Source of the DNA: Pseudomonas asuensis
GTDB lineage: Bacteria; Pseudomonadota; Gammaproteobacteria; Pseudomonadales; Pseudomonadaceae
NCBI RefSeq assembly: GCF_014646755.1
Contig: NZ_BMNW01000001.1
Location: 203,049-267,048 of the forward strand
DNA: 64,000 bases
Reading direction: 5' to 3'
This document shows, piece by piece, positions 51,452 through 62,396 of this stretch. The position numbers were made by a program, and so were the translations under genes. Under the pieces are notes generated by a model that was not told where the DNA came from, ran no database searches, and worked only from the letters and a program-made list of their open reading frames with translations. Positions within the stretch are counted from its first letter, which is position 1, and each line of letters begins with the position of its first letter.

Positions 51452-52789
51452 TCAGCTCAAACGCCTCCCACTCGTCGCAGGAGTCCACTCAAACCGCCAG
51501 CGTTTATCGGCTGCACTATCCAGTCCAGACAGGTTAGCGACAGCAATCAACTGCCCATTGCAGAACAGCAGCGGCAATCTGCCGCGCAGAAAGGTGGGCA
51601 CATGATGCTCATTCAAAAGCCGCTTTAGGTCTCTATGCCCCCGCCTTGGAACCATCATAACCTCTCCTCCCTGACGGTAACGAATATCAAGAACACCTTC
51701 GGGGCGCTGGCCGATAATCCTGGCCTGCCCATTGCCGCCTAACTGTATTTCAGACTGACCCTCAGGCCACTGAAGAGGCGTAAGGACTGCAGTTAACCAC
51801 TGGCGCGATACCCACCAGAGCCGCCCCGCGCCGCGGTGCATCTCTCCCCCTTCCAGCACCCAGACAGGGTTGGCTGAAACAGTTGCGTCCCGTAGTGCCA
51901 CCCACCCTGCCCAGTGATCAGTGTCCGGCATCCGGCTATATTCATCTAGCCAATGACGAAGTGCGTTGCGCTGGCGATAGTCACTTAACTGCTTGATAAC
52001 CTCTAATTCAAGACTAGGAAGTGAAAGCCAAGAAAACGCATGACCAGTCTGCGCAGCACTTAAGTCCATGGCGGCACACTCCTCAAGAACAGCCAGTGCC
52101 TCGGCCATGTGCCCTGCGCTACGGGCAATGCTATTTGAAGCCTGTGGCCAGCGCAGACGCAGCACCTTCAGGACTTCATGGCGCAAGAAATTACGATCCT
52201 GAACAACCTGTTGATTGCTCGGATCCTCTACCCACTCCAGCCCTTCCGCCAAGGCATAACGTAGCAGCTCTTCTCGAGGGATTGATAGAAAAGGTCTTAT
52301 CAGATGTCCCTTGGGCATTGCACGCGAGGTTGCCATGGCTGACAAACCTTTTACTCCGGCTCCGCGCAGCAATCTCAATAAAAGTGTTTCTGCCTGATCA
52401 TCCTGGTGCTGAGCAACCAGTAACACTTCGTCCTCTTCAATATGCCGAGCGAAGGCTGCATAGCGTGCATCCCGGGCAGCTCGCTCCAGGCTTGCACGCT
52501 GGTCGACCTGCACATATTCAACACTCAAAGGAATCTGCAGGAACTTACAGACTTGCTGACACCGTTCCACCCAATCATCTGCTTCTTTAAGAAGACCATG
52601 ATGCACATGGATAGCATGCAGCGGCGGTAATTGCCTGTACGAGGCTAGACGCGACAAGAGATGCAGGAGAACCGAAGAATCCATGCCGCCAGAAAAGGCG
52701 ATATGCCATCGCTTGGCGCGCAGATACGGGGTTAAGACCTTGAGAGCTTTGTCAGCAAGAGAGGAAGAAGGACTATCAGAGCGAGACAT
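51452..52789 (-). CDS. tilS: TilS, tRNA(Ile)-lysidine synthase
   Basis: A 445-residue ATP pyrophosphatase. PP-loop SGGMDSSVLLHLL (near residue 31), HIHVHHGLL, ARYAAFARHI, QHQDDQAETLLLRLLRGAG and RPFLSIPREEL in the catalytic half, and a C-terminal substrate-binding domain (VPRRGHRDLKRLLNEHHVPTFLR). It converts C34 to lysidine in tRNA-Ile(CAU). The first ATG is at 52789; a TTG lies three codons before. Confidence 0.95.
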   Translation of the reverse strand: MSRSDSPSSSLADKALKVLTPYLRAKRWHIAFSGGMDSSVLLHLLSRLASYRQLPPLHAIHVHHGLLKEADDWVERCQQVCKFLQIPLSVEYVQVDQRASLERAARDARYAAFARHIEEDEVLLVAQHQDDQAETLLLRLLRGAGVKGLSAMATSRAMPKGHLIRPFLSIPREELLRYALAEGLEWVEDPSNQQVVQDRNFLRHEVLKVLRLRWPQASNSIARSAGHMAEALAVLEECAAMDLSAAQTGHAFSWLSLPSLELEVIKQLSDYRQRNALRHWLDEYSRMPDTDHWAGWVALRDATVSANPVWVLEGGEMHRGAGRLWWVSRQWLTAVLTPLQWPEGQSEIQLGGNGQARIIGQRPEGVLDIRYRQGGEVMMVPRRGHRDLKRLLNEHHVPTFLRGRLPLLFCNGQLIAVANLSGLDSAADKRWRFEWTPATSGRRLS

Positions 52790-52870
52790 GGCTGCCAATC
52801 AATGAATACACATTATTCATGTAACAGCTTTAGTGCATGCCCAGCACAAGCCAGGCATGCGCCAGACAAA

Positions 52871-53821
52871 TCAGGAAATGCCGTAGCTCATCAAACGCTC
52901 ATAACGACGCGTCAACAAATCCTCGCTGGAGAACTTCTTGAGCATATCCAGCTGATCCACCAGTGCTTCGCGAATGGAAGCCGACATAACAGCAGGATCA
53001 CGATGGGCACCACCTAGCGGCTCGTCAATAACAGTATCAACTATACCCAGGCCCTTGAGACGCTCCGCCGTGATACCCATGGCTTCAGCGGCATCAGGTG
53101 CCTTTTCAGCAGTCTTCCAAAGAATAGAAGCGCAACCTTCAGGCGAAATCACTGAATATGTTGAATGCTGAAGCATGTTCAATTGATCACATACGCCAAT
53201 TGCAAGGGCTCCACCGGAACCACCTTCGCCAATCACAGTTGCAATGATAGGCGTTTTCAGGCGAGACATGACGCGCAGGTTCCAAGCAATCGCCTCACTT
53301 TGGCCACGCTCTTCCGCGTCGATACCTGGATAAGCGCCGGGCGTATCGATAAACGTCAGGATGGGCATCTTGAAACGCTCAGCCATTTCCATCAGGCGAC
53401 AAGCTTTACGGTAGCCTTCCGGGCGCGGCATCCCAAAGTTGCGGCGCACTTTTTCACGCACTTCTCGTCCCTTCTGATGCCCGATAACCATAACGGGCTG
53501 GTCATCCAGACGAGCAATACCACCGACGATGGCTGGATCATCAGCAAAATGGCGGTCGCCATGAAGCTCTTCGAAATCAACGAAAAGATGGCTGATGTAA
53601 TCCAGTGTATAAGGACGCAACGGGTGACGCGCCAAACGCGCCACCTGCCAGCTGCTCAGACTACCAAAAATACTTTTGGTCAGTGCCTGGCTCTTTTCCT
53701 GCAGCCGGGCAATCTCGTCACTGATATTCAGTGAATTGTCATTGCCAACCAAGCGAAGCTCTTCGATCTTGGCCTGAAGGTCAGCGATCGGCTGTTCGAA
53801 ATCGAGATAGTTCGGGTTCAT
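52871..53821 (-). CDS. accA: AccA, acetyl-CoA carboxylase alpha subunit
   Basis: A 316-residue carboxyltransferase alpha subunit: [23 protein letters not shown] at the N-terminus, [46 protein letters not shown] and [20 protein letters not shown]. With AccD it makes malonyl-CoA. ATG 53821; usual position between dnaE and tilS. Confidence 0.97.
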   Translation of the reverse strand: MNPNYLDFEQPIADLQAKIEELRLVGNDNSLNISDEIARLQEKSQALTKSIFGSLSSWQVARLARHPLRPYTLDYISHLFVDFEELHGDRHFADDPAIVGGIARLDDQPVMVIGHQKGREVREKVRRNFGMPRPEGYRKACRLMEMAERFKMPILTFIDTPGAYPGIDAEERGQSEAIAWNLRVMSRLKTPIIATVIGEGGSGGALAIGVCDQLNMLQHSTYSVISPEGCASILWKTAEKAPDAAEAMGITAERLKGLGIVDTVIDEPLGGAHRDPAVMSASIREALVDQLDMLKKFSSEDLLTRRYERLMSYGIS

Positions 53822-53982
53822 GAGTATCCGTCTTGCAATCTTGAGCCAGCGGCCGGGTCGCCTACCTTAAAAGATCAGGCGGATCAGGTCGAGGCCGGTA
53901 GATCAATTATCGAGATCACCGCCTCAACCCTTGAGGCCATTGGCATGGTTTGGTCGAATGAGCAGCAGCTGCGCTGCTCGGA

Positions 53983-56900
53983 TCAACGGTAGTTCAGGAA
54001 GACGTTTTCTCTTCCAAACTGGTCACGCAATGCCTGTATCAGGCCATCACCTGGATCAATTCTCCACTGCTCGCCAAACTGCAGCAGAGCTCTGGCATCC
54101 TGGCTTCGATAATCCAATGTTACCGGGCAAGCACCACGGTGCTTGGTACACAAGTCAGCCAACCACCGCAGTCGGTCGCCTTTCAATGCATCGCTGGCTA
54201 CCGAAATCCGCAGGCTTTCGGCAAGAGCAGTGCGGGCCTCTTCCAGCCCTAGCACGCGCTTGGCACGTAGTCTCAAGCCGCCTGAGAAGTCGTCCTGGCT
54301 GACCTCGCCCTCAACAATGACCAGGGCATCAGTCTGCAGTAGGGATTGAGCAGCATGGAATGCTTCAGCAAATAGTGATGCCTCAATGCGGCCGGAGCGG
54401 TCATCCAGTGTAACAAACCCCATCTTATCGCCGCGCTTGTTTTTCATCACACGTAGATTGACGATAAGGCCAGCAACCGTCTGGGTTTCCCGAGAAGGCT
54501 TCAAATCCACGATGCGCTGACGGGCCAGCCGGCGAACTTCACCCTCATACTCATCAATCGGGTGCCCTGTCAGGTATAGGCCCAGGGTTTCCTTTTCTCC
54601 CCGCAAACGCTCCTTGAGTGTTAGTGCCCTTGCCTTGTAATGATTGGCATAAACATCAGCCTCCGGCTCGGCGAACACGCCACCGAACAGGTCCATATGG
54701 CCACTATTATTACTGCGCGCAGTTTGTTCGGCAGCAGCAATCGCTTCTTCCATCGCTGCCAGCAATACAGAGCGATTCTGATCAATTGTGGCCTGATAGG
54801 CCTTGAGTTCATCATGGTAATGAGGCCCCAGACGATCCAATGCTCCTGCGCGGACAAGTGCCTCTAATGTTCGCTTGTTAATGCGTTTGAGATCGACACG
54901 ATCACAGAAGTCAAAAAGGTCTTTGAAGGCCCCCTCCTGACGCGCCTCCACAATCGCTTCTACAGGCCCTTCACCCACACCCTTGATTGCACCAAGACCA
55001 TAAACGATACGTCCACCTTCATTTACGGTGAACTTAAAGTCAGAGATGTTCACATCCGGCGCATCGATGCGCAATTTCATATGGCGGCATTCCTCAATGA
55101 GGATTACCACCTTGTCGGTATTGTGCATGTCAGCTGACAACACCGCTGCCATGAAGGGTGCGGGAAAATGCGCCTTTAGCCAGGCAGTTTGATAAGACAC
55201 CAGACCATAGGCAGCCGAGTGGGATTTGTTAAAGCCATAACCCGCAAACTTTTCTACCAGATCGAAGATATTACCAGCAAGCTCGCCGTCAATACCGTTT
55301 TGGGCACAACCCTCAATAAAGCCGCCCCGCTGCTTGGCCATCTCTTCAGGTTTTTTCTTACCCATCGCGCGGCGCAGCATATCCGCCTGGCCAAGGGTAT
55401 AACCGCCCATGACCTGGGCGATCTGCATGACCTGCTCCTGGTACAGGATAATGCCATAGGTCGGCGCCAGGACAGGCTTTAGCCCCTCGTATTGATAATC
55501 TGGGTGAGGATAAGCCAACTCAGCACGACCGTGTTTTCGGTTGATAAAGTCATCCACCATGCCTGATTGCAGGGGACCCGGGCGGAACAGAGCCACCAAT
55601 GCGATCAGATCTTCCAGGCAGTCCGGCTTGAGCTTTTTGATCAGCTCCTTCATGCCACGGGATTCCAACTGGAAGACCGCTGTTGTCTCTGCCTTTTGCA
55701 AAAGGTCGTAGGTCTTTTTGTCATCCAGCGGGATGAAATCGATATTAATCGGATCGAGCCCTTTGACGGCATGCTCCCGATTAATCGTTTCCATCGCCCA
55801 CTTGATGATGGTAAGCGTCCGCAGGCCCAGGAAGTCGAACTTTACCAACCCTGCCTGCTCTACATCGTCCTTATCGAACTGGGTAACTAATCCGTTACCA
55901 TCCTCATCGCAAGAGACAGGAGAGAAGTCTGTCAGCTTAGTAGGCGCAATAACTACACCACCCGCGTGCTTACCTGTACCGCGCGTAATACCCTCAAGCT
56001 TGAGCGCCATATCCCAGATTTCCTGGGCTTCTTCATCCACCTTGAGGAAATCACGCAGCATTTCCTCTTGCTCATAAGCTTTTTGAAGTGTCATCCCCAC
56101 TTCAAACGGGATCATTTTGGATAATCTATCGGCAAGGCCGTAAGACTTACCCTGTACACGCGCAACATCACGGACTACTGCCTTTGCAGCCATGGTGCCG
56201 AAGGTAATGATCTGGCTAACCGCGTTACGCCCATAGGCGCCTGCCACGTAGTCAATAACCCGGTCACGGCCATCCATGCAGAAATCGACGTCGAAGTCAG
56301 GCATGGAGATACGTTCAGGATTGAGGAAACGCTCAAACAGAAGATCGTAAGCCAGCGGGTCAAGGTCCGTAATTTTCAGCACGTACGCCACTAGCGAGCC
56401 AGCACCCGAACCACGGCCAGGACCAACGGGAACGCCGTTGTTTTTCGCCCATTGAATAAAGTCCATTACAATGAGGAAATAGCCGGGAAATCCCATCTGA
56501 ATAATGATATTGAGCTCAAAATTCAGGCGGTCTATATACACCTGCCGCTTGGACTCATAATCAGGCGTATCCTTGGGCAAGAGCACTGCAAGGCGCTCTT
56601 CCAACCCATCAAATGACACCTTGCGCAGATAGTCATCAATGGTCATGCCTTCTGGGATGGGGAAGTTAGGCAGGAAATACTTGCCAAGCTGCACGTCGAT
56701 ATTACAACGCTTGGCAATTTCAACAGTATTTTCCAAGGCTTCTGGCAGGTCGCTGAACAGCTCCCACATCTCTTCAGGAGACTTCAGGTACTGCTGATCG
56801 CTATAAGTACGGGGCCGCAACGGGTCATCCAGTACACGACCTTCACCAATGCAGACTCGTGTTTCATGGGCCTCGAAGTCGTCCTGCTTGATGAAGCGCA

Positions 56901-57501
56901 CATCATTGGTTGCTACAAGCGGAACGTTACAACGGTCGGCCAGCGCGACCGCCGCGTGAAGATGCTCTTCATCATTAACGCGCTGGGTACGCTGCACCTC
57001 TAAGTAAAAGCGATCGCCAAAGACATCCAGCCACTCACTTAGCAGTCGCTCGGCACGTACCTCATCGCCTGCCAGCAAAGCCAGGCCTACCTCGCCTTCT
57101 TTCGAGCCGGAAAGCGCAATCAACCCATCGGCAGCAGCCTTAATCCAGTCACGCTGGATAATAATCTGCCCTTCGTGCTGGCCTTCCTGGTAGCCGCGAG
57201 AGACCAGCTCCGTCAGATTCCTATAGCCTTGCTTGTTCATGACTAACAGGGTTAGCCGGGTAAGCGGCCCGTCCTCATCAGGATTAGCCAGCCATAAATC
57301 GGCGCCACAGATGGGCTTAATACCCGCCCCCATAGCTGCCTTATAAAACTTTACAAGCGAGCATAAATTGCTCTGGTCTGTCACGGCCACAGCAGGCATA
57401 CCTGCACTGGCTACCGACTTGACCAAGGGTTTTACCCTGACCAGACCATCAACCAGCGAATATTCAGTATGCAAACGCAAATGAACAAAGGATACGGTCA
57501 T
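53983..57501 (-). CDS. dnaE: DnaE, DNA polymerase III alpha subunit
   Basis: A 1172-residue replicative polymerase. PHP domain at the start ([36 protein letters not shown]), catalytic aspartates in [21 protein letters not shown] (near residue 405), fingers ([22 protein letters not shown]), helix-hairpin-helix ([14 protein letters not shown]) and C-terminal OB-fold ([27 protein letters not shown]). Start at ATG 57501 with GGGG upstream. Intact. Confidence 0.97.
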   Translation of the reverse strand: MTVSFVHLRLHTEYSLVDGLVRVKPLVKSVASAGMPAVAVTDQSNLCSLVKFYKAAMGAGIKPICGADLWLANPDEDGPLTRLTLLVMNKQGYRNLTELVSRGYQEGQHEGQIIIQRDWIKAAADGLIALSGSKEGEVGLALLAGDEVRAERLLSEWLDVFGDRFYLEVQRTQRVNDEEHLHAAVALADRCNVPLVATNDVRFIKQDDFEAHETRVCIGEGRVLDDPLRPRTYSDQQYLKSPEEMWELFSDLPEALENTVEIAKRCNIDVQLGKYFLPNFPIPEGMTIDDYLRKVSFDGLEERLAVLLPKDTPDYESKRQVYIDRLNFELNIIIQMGFPGYFLIVMDFIQWAKNNGVPVGPGRGSGAGSLVAYVLKITDLDPLAYDLLFERFLNPERISMPDFDVDFCMDGRDRVIDYVAGAYGRNAVSQIITFGTMAAKAVVRDVARVQGKSYGLADRLSKMIPFEVGMTLQKAYEQEEMLRDFLKVDEEAQEIWDMALKLEGITRGTGKHAGGVVIAPTKLTDFSPVSCDEDGNGLVTQFDKDDVEQAGLVKFDFLGLRTLTIIKWAMETINREHAVKGLDPINIDFIPLDDKKTYDLLQKAETTAVFQLESRGMKELIKKLKPDCLEDLIALVALFRPGPLQSGMVDDFINRKHGRAELAYPHPDYQYEGLKPVLAPTYGIILYQEQVMQIAQVMGGYTLGQADMLRRAMGKKKPEEMAKQRGGFIEGCAQNGIDGELAGNIFDLVEKFAGYGFNKSHSAAYGLVSYQTAWLKAHFPAPFMAAVLSADMHNTDKVVILIEECRHMKLRIDAPDVNISDFKFTVNEGGRIVYGLGAIKGVGEGPVEAIVEARQEGAFKDLFDFCDRVDLKRINKRTLEALVRAGALDRLGPHYHDELKAYQATIDQNRSVLLAAMEEAIAAAEQTARSNNSGHMDLFGGVFAEPEADVYANHYKARALTLKERLRGEKETLGLYLTGHPIDEYEGEVRRLARQRIVDLKPSRETQTVAGLIVNLRVMKNKRGDKMGFVTLDDRSGRIEASLFAEAFHAAQSLLQTDALVIVEGEVSQDDFSGGLRLRAKRVLGLEEARTALAESLRISVASDALKGDRLRWLADLCTKHRGACPVTLDYRSQDARALLQFGEQWRIDPGDGLIQALRDQFGRENVFLNYR

Positions 57502-57681
57502 GGGAACCCCGACAATCATGCAGAAACAAACCGGAATTGTACTGACCGGGAGGAGAAGCTAGAAGCTTGATAGAAATGAGCAGATATGCATGCTCAGACA
57601 AACAGAACAATAAGCAGCGTTCAGCCCAGAAAACACAGGCATCGCCGTCCGTCGGCTTGCCTTACCTGCAGGCATCGACCA

Positions 57682-58320
57682 TCAGATCGCTATAGCGCCT
57701 GAAAAGTGTTTAGCACCGCCCTCAAGGGCAGCAAAGGCATCACGTACAGGTGCAAAAGAGCGCCGGTGAATAGGCGTTGGGCCAAGACGCTTGAGCGCCT
57801 CGAGATGTTCAGCCGTAGGATAGCCCTTGTGACCCGCCAAACCATACCCTGGATAAAGCAGGTCCATCTCTGCCATCTCCCGATCTCGAGTGACTTTGGC
57901 CAATATAGAAGCTGCTGCGATCGCAGGCACCTGACTGTCACCCTTAATCACTGCCGAACTTGGTACTGACAATACAGGACAGCGATTGCCATCAATTAGC
58001 GCTAACTTCGGCAAAACAGTCAAACCTTCAACGGCTCTTTTCATTGCCAACATGGTTGCATGAAGAATATTGATCTCGTCGATTTCATTAACCTCGGCAC
58101 GAGCAATGCAACACGCCAATGCTTTTTCATGAATCTCTTCAAACAAGGCCTCTCGGCGCACCTTGGTGAGCCTCTTGGAATCGTTGAGCCCTCGAATAGG
58201 ACGTGCTGGATCAAGAATCACAGCGGCAGTAACGACCGGCCCACATAAAGGGCCTCGTCCTACCTCATCAACACCTGCAACCAACTCCTGCACCAGTGAA
58301 AAATCCAGACCCAATTGCAT
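57682..58320 (-). CDS. rnhB: RnhB, ribonuclease HII
   Basis: A 212-residue RNase HII. Catalytic Asp-Glu in [17 protein letters not shown], further acidic residues in LNDSKRLT and LIDGNRCP, and [15 protein letters not shown]. It nicks 5' of ribonucleotides in DNA. Its ATG overlaps the lpxB stop by one base (TAATG). Confidence 0.96.
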   Translation of the reverse strand: MQLGLDFSLVQELVAGVDEVGRGPLCGPVVTAAVILDPARPIRGLNDSKRLTKVRREALFEEIHEKALACCIARAEVNEIDEINILHATMLAMKRAVEGLTVLPKLALIDGNRCPVLSVPSSAVIKGDSQVPAIAAASILAKVTRDREMAEMDLLYPGYGLAGHKGYPTAEHLEALKRLGPTPIHRRSFAPVRDAFAALEGGAKHFSGAIAI

Positions 58321-59462
58321 TAATCAATCCCAATGAGTGCTAGTACTGCATCAGCTGCTTGTCGCGATGCATCCTGCCGCAATATATGGTGAATAGCCTC
58401 AAACCCTTCTGTTTGTGTAGAAGGGTCCTCTAAAAGAGGCAAAATAGCTTTTACTAGCTTTTCTGGCGTAGCGTCATCCTGAATCAACTCAGGGACAAGG
58501 TGTTTGCCTGCCAGCAAGTTCGGCAAGGAGATATAAGGGCTCTTTACCATTCGCTTCAGGATGTAGTACGTCAACGGAGCAACTTTATAGGCTACCACCA
58601 TTGGTCGTTTGAATAACATTGCCTCTAATGTGGCAGTTCCTGAGGCAATAAGCACAGCATTACAACTGGCCAATACTTCATGCGAGCGCCCTTGGGTCAA
58701 CATCACACGTACCGAGCGGCCCTCAAGCAGGGACTCGATTTGTGCACGCCGATGCTCATTGGCACAAGGCAATACGAATTGAATATCGGGTCTTAATGCG
58801 CTCAGGCGCTCTGCAGCGTCGAAAAAGAGAGCACCCAACCGGGAAACCTCCCCCCCTCGACTGCCAGGTAGCAAGGCAACAACTGGTCTTTCCAGCGATA
58901 ACCCCAAGGCTTCGCGTGCAACTGTACGATCAGGGTCAAGCGGAATGGTATCGGCCAGAGGGTGGCCTACAAAACGCACAGGAACCTGTTTTTCCTCATA
59001 GAAGCGCGCCTCGAAAGGAAATAGCGTCAACATAAGGTCACAGGCTTCACGAATTTTCAGAACACGCTTTTGCCGCCATGCCCAGACAGAAGGACTGACG
59101 TAATGAACGGTCCGGATACCTGCATTACGGAGCTGTTGCTCTACCTCAAGCACGAAGTCCGGTGCGTCAATGCCAATAAAAACGTCGGGCCGGGCTTGAA
59201 TAAGTGTCTGAATAAGCTCTTTTCGACGCTGTAAAAGCTCTCGAAGCCGACCTAATACCTCTACAAGCCCCATGACAGAGAGCCGCTCCATGGGGAAGGC
59301 CGAAATCATGCCCTCCGCTTCCATACGCGGACCACCAACACCGATGAATTCGATAGCTGGATGGCGTGCCTTAAGCGCCGTCATAAGGCCTGCGCCCAGG
59401 AGATCCCCTGATGCCTCACCGGCAACAAGCGCAATTCGCAAGGGTTGATTCAAGGCAGACAT
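58320..59462 (-). CDS. lpxB: LpxB, lipid-A-disaccharide synthase
   Basis: A 380-residue GT19 glycosyltransferase. The start [60 protein letters not shown] and [22 protein letters not shown] are family signatures. It joins two lipid X units on the inner membrane. Start at ATG 59462; a longer frame to 59486 is not needed. Confidence 0.95.
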   Translation of the reverse strand: MSALNQPLRIALVAGEASGDLLGAGLMTALKARHPAIEFIGVGGPRMEAEGMISAFPMERLSVMGLVEVLGRLRELLQRRKELIQTLIQARPDVFIGIDAPDFVLEVEQQLRNAGIRTVHYVSPSVWAWRQKRVLKIREACDLMLTLFPFEARFYEEKQVPVRFVGHPLADTIPLDPDRTVAREALGLSLERPVVALLPGSRGGEVSRLGALFFDAAERLSALRPDIQFVLPCANEHRRAQIESLLEGRSVRVMLTQGRSHEVLASCNAVLIASGTATLEAMLFKRPMVVAYKVAPLTYYILKRMVKSPYISLPNLLAGKHLVPELIQDDATPEKLVKAILPLLEDPSTQTEGFEAIHHILRQDASRQAADAVLALIGID

Positions 59463-59531
59463 ACCCGGCTCTTTTAATAGGGCCAATATAAGCCACTATA
59501 AATTGAAGGCCGCGTTGCGGCCTTGAAAGGA

Positions 59532-60308
59532 TTAGCGTGTTATTCCACGCGTGGAACTGACAATGGAGTCTCGAAAGACCGCAACCTCAGGAAATTCGAG
59601 AGCAACCTGCTCCAGTTCCTTTAACGCCTCGTCAACCGTCAACCCTTGACGATAAACAACCTTATAGGCGCGGCGAAGCGCATGAATCGCTTCGCTGGAG
59701 AAGCCACGGCGACGCAAGCCCTCAAAGTTCATGCTACGTGCTTCAGCCGGATTGCCAAAGACGGTCACGTAAGCCGGTACATCTTTACCAATAGCAGTAC
59801 CCATGCCGGAAAAGCTATGTGCACCGATACGGCAGAACTGATGTACTAAGGTATAACCGGACAAAATAGCCCAGTCATCGACATGAACATGCCCTGCCAA
59901 CGCCGTGTTGTTGACCAGGATACAATTGTTGCCAATTATGCTGTCATGTCCAATATGGACATAGGCCATTAGCAAATTATGGTCGCCAATAGTCGTTTCG
60001 CTACGATCCTGAACGGTACCTCGGTGGATCGTAACACCCTCACGAATGACGTTATGATCACCAATAACAAGGCGCGTAGGTTCGCCCTTGTATTTGAGGT
60101 CAGGCGTATCCTCACCAATCGTGGAAAACTGGTAAATACGATTATGTTTACCGATGACCGTTGGCCCATGCAGCACAACGTGCGGCCCAATGACCGTACC
60201 TTCACCAATTTCAACATCGGCGCCTACGATGGACCAAGGTCCAACCTTGACGTCGTCAGCCAGTTTGGCACCTGGCTCAATGATCGCCCTAGGGTCGATC
60301 AAACTCAT
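59532..60308 (-). CDS. lpxA: LpxA, UDP-GlcNAc acyltransferase
   Basis: A 258-residue trimeric left-handed beta-helix acyltransferase with hexapeptide repeats through residues about 5-190 and catalytic His in [16 protein letters not shown]. It adds the first acyl chain of lipid A. The ATG overlaps fabZ by four bases. The C-terminal helices (residues about 195-258) are complete. Confidence 0.96.
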   Translation of the reverse strand: MSLIDPRAIIEPGAKLADDVKVGPWSIVGADVEIGEGTVIGPHVVLHGPTVIGKHNRIYQFSTIGEDTPDLKYKGEPTRLVIGDHNVIREGVTIHRGTVQDRSETTIGDHNLLMAYVHIGHDSIIGNNCILVNNTALAGHVHVDDWAILSGYTLVHQFCRIGAHSFSGMGTAIGKDVPAYVTVFGNPAEARSMNFEGLRRRGFSSEAIHALRRAYKVVYRQGLTVDEALKELEQVALEFPEVAVFRDSIVSSTRGITR

Positions 60309-60745
60309 AATTTGCGTTCCGCACAGATGATTTCAGCAGAGCATACCGCTTTCTCGTCAACCGTTGCCTGGCATTCGAACTTCCAAATGCCCCGCTTGCA
60401 ACTGATGAACCTAGCTTCCAGCTGCAATTGATCCCCCGGCAGAACAGGCTGACGGAATCGCATATTATCGGAGCCAACAAAATAATATAGGGTTCCCTCT
60501 GCAGGAGAGGAATTCATCATCTTAAAACCAAGAATGCCTGCGGCCTGCGCCATTGCTTCAATGATCAAAACGCCCGGCATAATAGGATGCTGAGGGAAAT
60601 GGCCGTTAAAAAAGGGTTCGTTGATGCTGACATTCTTATAGGCACGAATACGCTTGCCTTCAATATCCAATTCCACCACCCGGTCCACTAGTAGGAACGG
60701 GTAGCGGTGAGGCAAGTATTCGCGAATCTCGTTAATGTCCATCAT
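60305..60745 (-). CDS. fabZ: FabZ, 3-hydroxyacyl-ACP dehydratase
   Basis: A 146-residue hot-dog-fold enzyme. [17 protein letters not shown], catalytic His in [25 protein letters not shown] with Glu, and a complete C-terminus. It removes water from 3-hydroxyacyl-ACP in fatty-acid elongation and competes with LpxA/LpxD for substrate. Encoded within the lpxD-fabZ-lpxA-lpxB transcription order. Confidence 0.97.
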   Translation of the reverse strand: MMDINEIREYLPHRYPFLLVDRVVELDIEGKRIRAYKNVSINEPFFNGHFPQHPIMPGVLIIEAMAQAAGILGFKMMNSSPAEGTLYYFVGSDNMRFRQPVLPGDQLQLEARFISCKRGIWKFECQATVDEKAVCSAEIICAERKL

Positions 60746-60787
60746 ATCTGGAGAGGCCTGTTCAAAAAAAAGGAAACGCCTGATGCG

Positions 60788-61852
60788 TTACTCTGCATCA
60801 GAAGCAGCGTCATCCTGTAAGGTCACGGCAGCCACTGTTTTTTCGAGAAGCTGCAGACGCCGAGCCATATCATCCAGGTGACGGATACGAGCCGCACTCT
60901 TTCTCCATTCAGCTGCAGGTTGCATTGCCGTACCGGAGGAATAAGCGCCTGGCTCAGTAATCGAGCGGGTAACCATGGTCATGCCAGTAACGAAAACGTT
61001 ATCGCAGACCTCAATATGTCCAACCATGCCGACACCGCCGGCAATCGTGCAATGGCGCCCGATCTTGGTACTACCCGAGATCCCCACACAGGCCGCCATG
61101 GCCGTGTGCTCTCCAATGTGTACATTGTGAGCAATCATTATCTGGTTATCGAGTTTGACGCCATTACTGATAACGGTGTCCGCTAACGCGCCTCGATCAA
61201 TGGTGGTATTGGCACCAATCTCAACATCATCGCCAATACTGACACCACCCAGCTGAGCAATTTTTTTCCATTGCCCCTGATGGTTCGCGAAACCGAACCC
61301 TTCCCCACCAATAACGGCACCAGACTGGATAACCACTCGCCTCCCAATACGCACGTCGTGATACAGCGTAACTCGGGGAGCAAGCCATCCATCCTCACCG
61401 ATCTGGCTACGAGCACCGATAAAGCAGTACGCTCCAATGGCAGTACCTGCGCCTATTGATGCACCTGACTCAATAACAGCATACGCGCCGATACTTGCTG
61501 TAGGGTCAACAAAGGCATCTTCTGCAACCAAAGCAGAGGGATGAATACCTGGCTTAGGCAGAGGCTTACGATCGAATAAATGGGAGAGCTGAGCATAGGC
61601 CAGATAGGGATTAGCAATTATCAAACAATTGCCCGCGAACCCTTCAGCCTCAGTCGGATGCAAGATCACCGCGCCTGCTTTGGTATCAGCCAGGTATTTC
61701 CTGTACTGAGCATTAGCAAGAAAACTTAATTGCTCAGGCTCAGCATCCTGCAATGTAGCAAGACCAGAAATAAGAAGCTCCGGGTTTCCCCGGAGCTCGG
61801 CTCCAAGGCGCTCTGCCAGCTGCCTTAGAGTAAACGTTGTAGAGGTTATCAT
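60788..61852 (-). CDS. lpxD: LpxD, UDP-3-O-acylglucosamine N-acyltransferase
   Basis: A 354-residue hexapeptide acyltransferase. The N-terminal uridine-binding domain ([29 protein letters not shown]) precedes the left-handed beta-helix with catalytic His in [15 protein letters not shown]. It adds the second acyl chain. Its ATG overlaps the ompH stop by one base. Confidence 0.96.
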   Translation of the reverse strand: MITSTTFTLRQLAERLGAELRGNPELLISGLATLQDAEPEQLSFLANAQYRKYLADTKAGAVILHPTEAEGFAGNCLIIANPYLAYAQLSHLFDRKPLPKPGIHPSALVAEDAFVDPTASIGAYAVIESGASIGAGTAIGAYCFIGARSQIGEDGWLAPRVTLYHDVRIGRRVVIQSGAVIGGEGFGFANHQGQWKKIAQLGGVSIGDDVEIGANTTIDRGALADTVISNGVKLDNQIMIAHNVHIGEHTAMAACVGISGSTKIGRHCTIAGGVGMVGHIEVCDNVFVTGMTMVTRSITEPGAYSSGTAMQPAAEWRKSAARIRHLDDMARRLQLLEKTVAAVTLQDDAASDAE

Positions 61853-62355
61853 TAGCGGTTCTGATTCATCCGCTCGATCACGTCACGTGTAATGTCGTAC
61901 TGAGGTTTGGCATCGACTACAGCGCCACGCTCAATAACGATGTCATAGTTGCCCTTTTTCAAGACTTCTTCGACAGCCTTATCAAGTTTTGGCTTGAGCT
62001 GCTTCAACATATCTCGATCAGCAGCTGCTTTGGACTCGTTCAGCTCTTTTGACTGAAACTGGAAGTCACGAGCCTTCTGCTTGAAGTCCGACTCAAGACG
62101 ATCACGCTCGGAGTCCTTTAGCTTGTCACCACCAGCAGCAAGACGACTTTGAATATTCTTCGCATCGCTTTCCAGGGATTTAAGCTTGTTAAGCTGAGGA
62201 CCAAACTTCTTTTCAGCGTCTACAGCATATTTTTTTGCTGCATCCGACTCCAGGAGTGCCATCTGGTAATTGAGCACCGCAATTTTCATCTCGGCAAAAG
62301 CCGGGGTAGCAACAACAGCGGCGGCGATCAAGGCGAAACGGAAGAACTTACGCAC
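61852..62355 (-). CDS. skp: OmpH/Skp periplasmic chaperone
   Basis: A 167-residue protein with a signal peptide ([21 protein letters not shown]) and a long Lys/Glu/Asp/Ser-rich helical coiled-coil region (residues about 40-110) forming the Skp tentacles. It holds unfolded outer-membrane proteins in the periplasm. Encoded between bamA and lpxD, 41 bases after bamA. Confidence 0.95.
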   Translation of the reverse strand: MRKFFRFALIAAAVVATPAFAEMKIAVLNYQMALLESDAAKKYAVDAEKKFGPQLNKLKSLESDAKNIQSRLAAGGDKLKDSERDRLESDFKQKARDFQFQSKELNESKAAADRDMLKQLKPKLDKAVEEVLKKGNYDIVIERGAVVDAKPQYDITRDVIERMNQNR

Positions 62356-62396
62356 AATGCACTCCTGCGTTTAAACGCTATATAGAGTTGGATCAA

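Noticed and set aside
53942-53982. Hairpin GAGCAGC/GCTGCTC before the dnaE stop as a functional terminator
   Set aside because: The stem is short and has no T-run on the minus strand; dnaE and accA are usually co-transcribed, so I did not annotate it.
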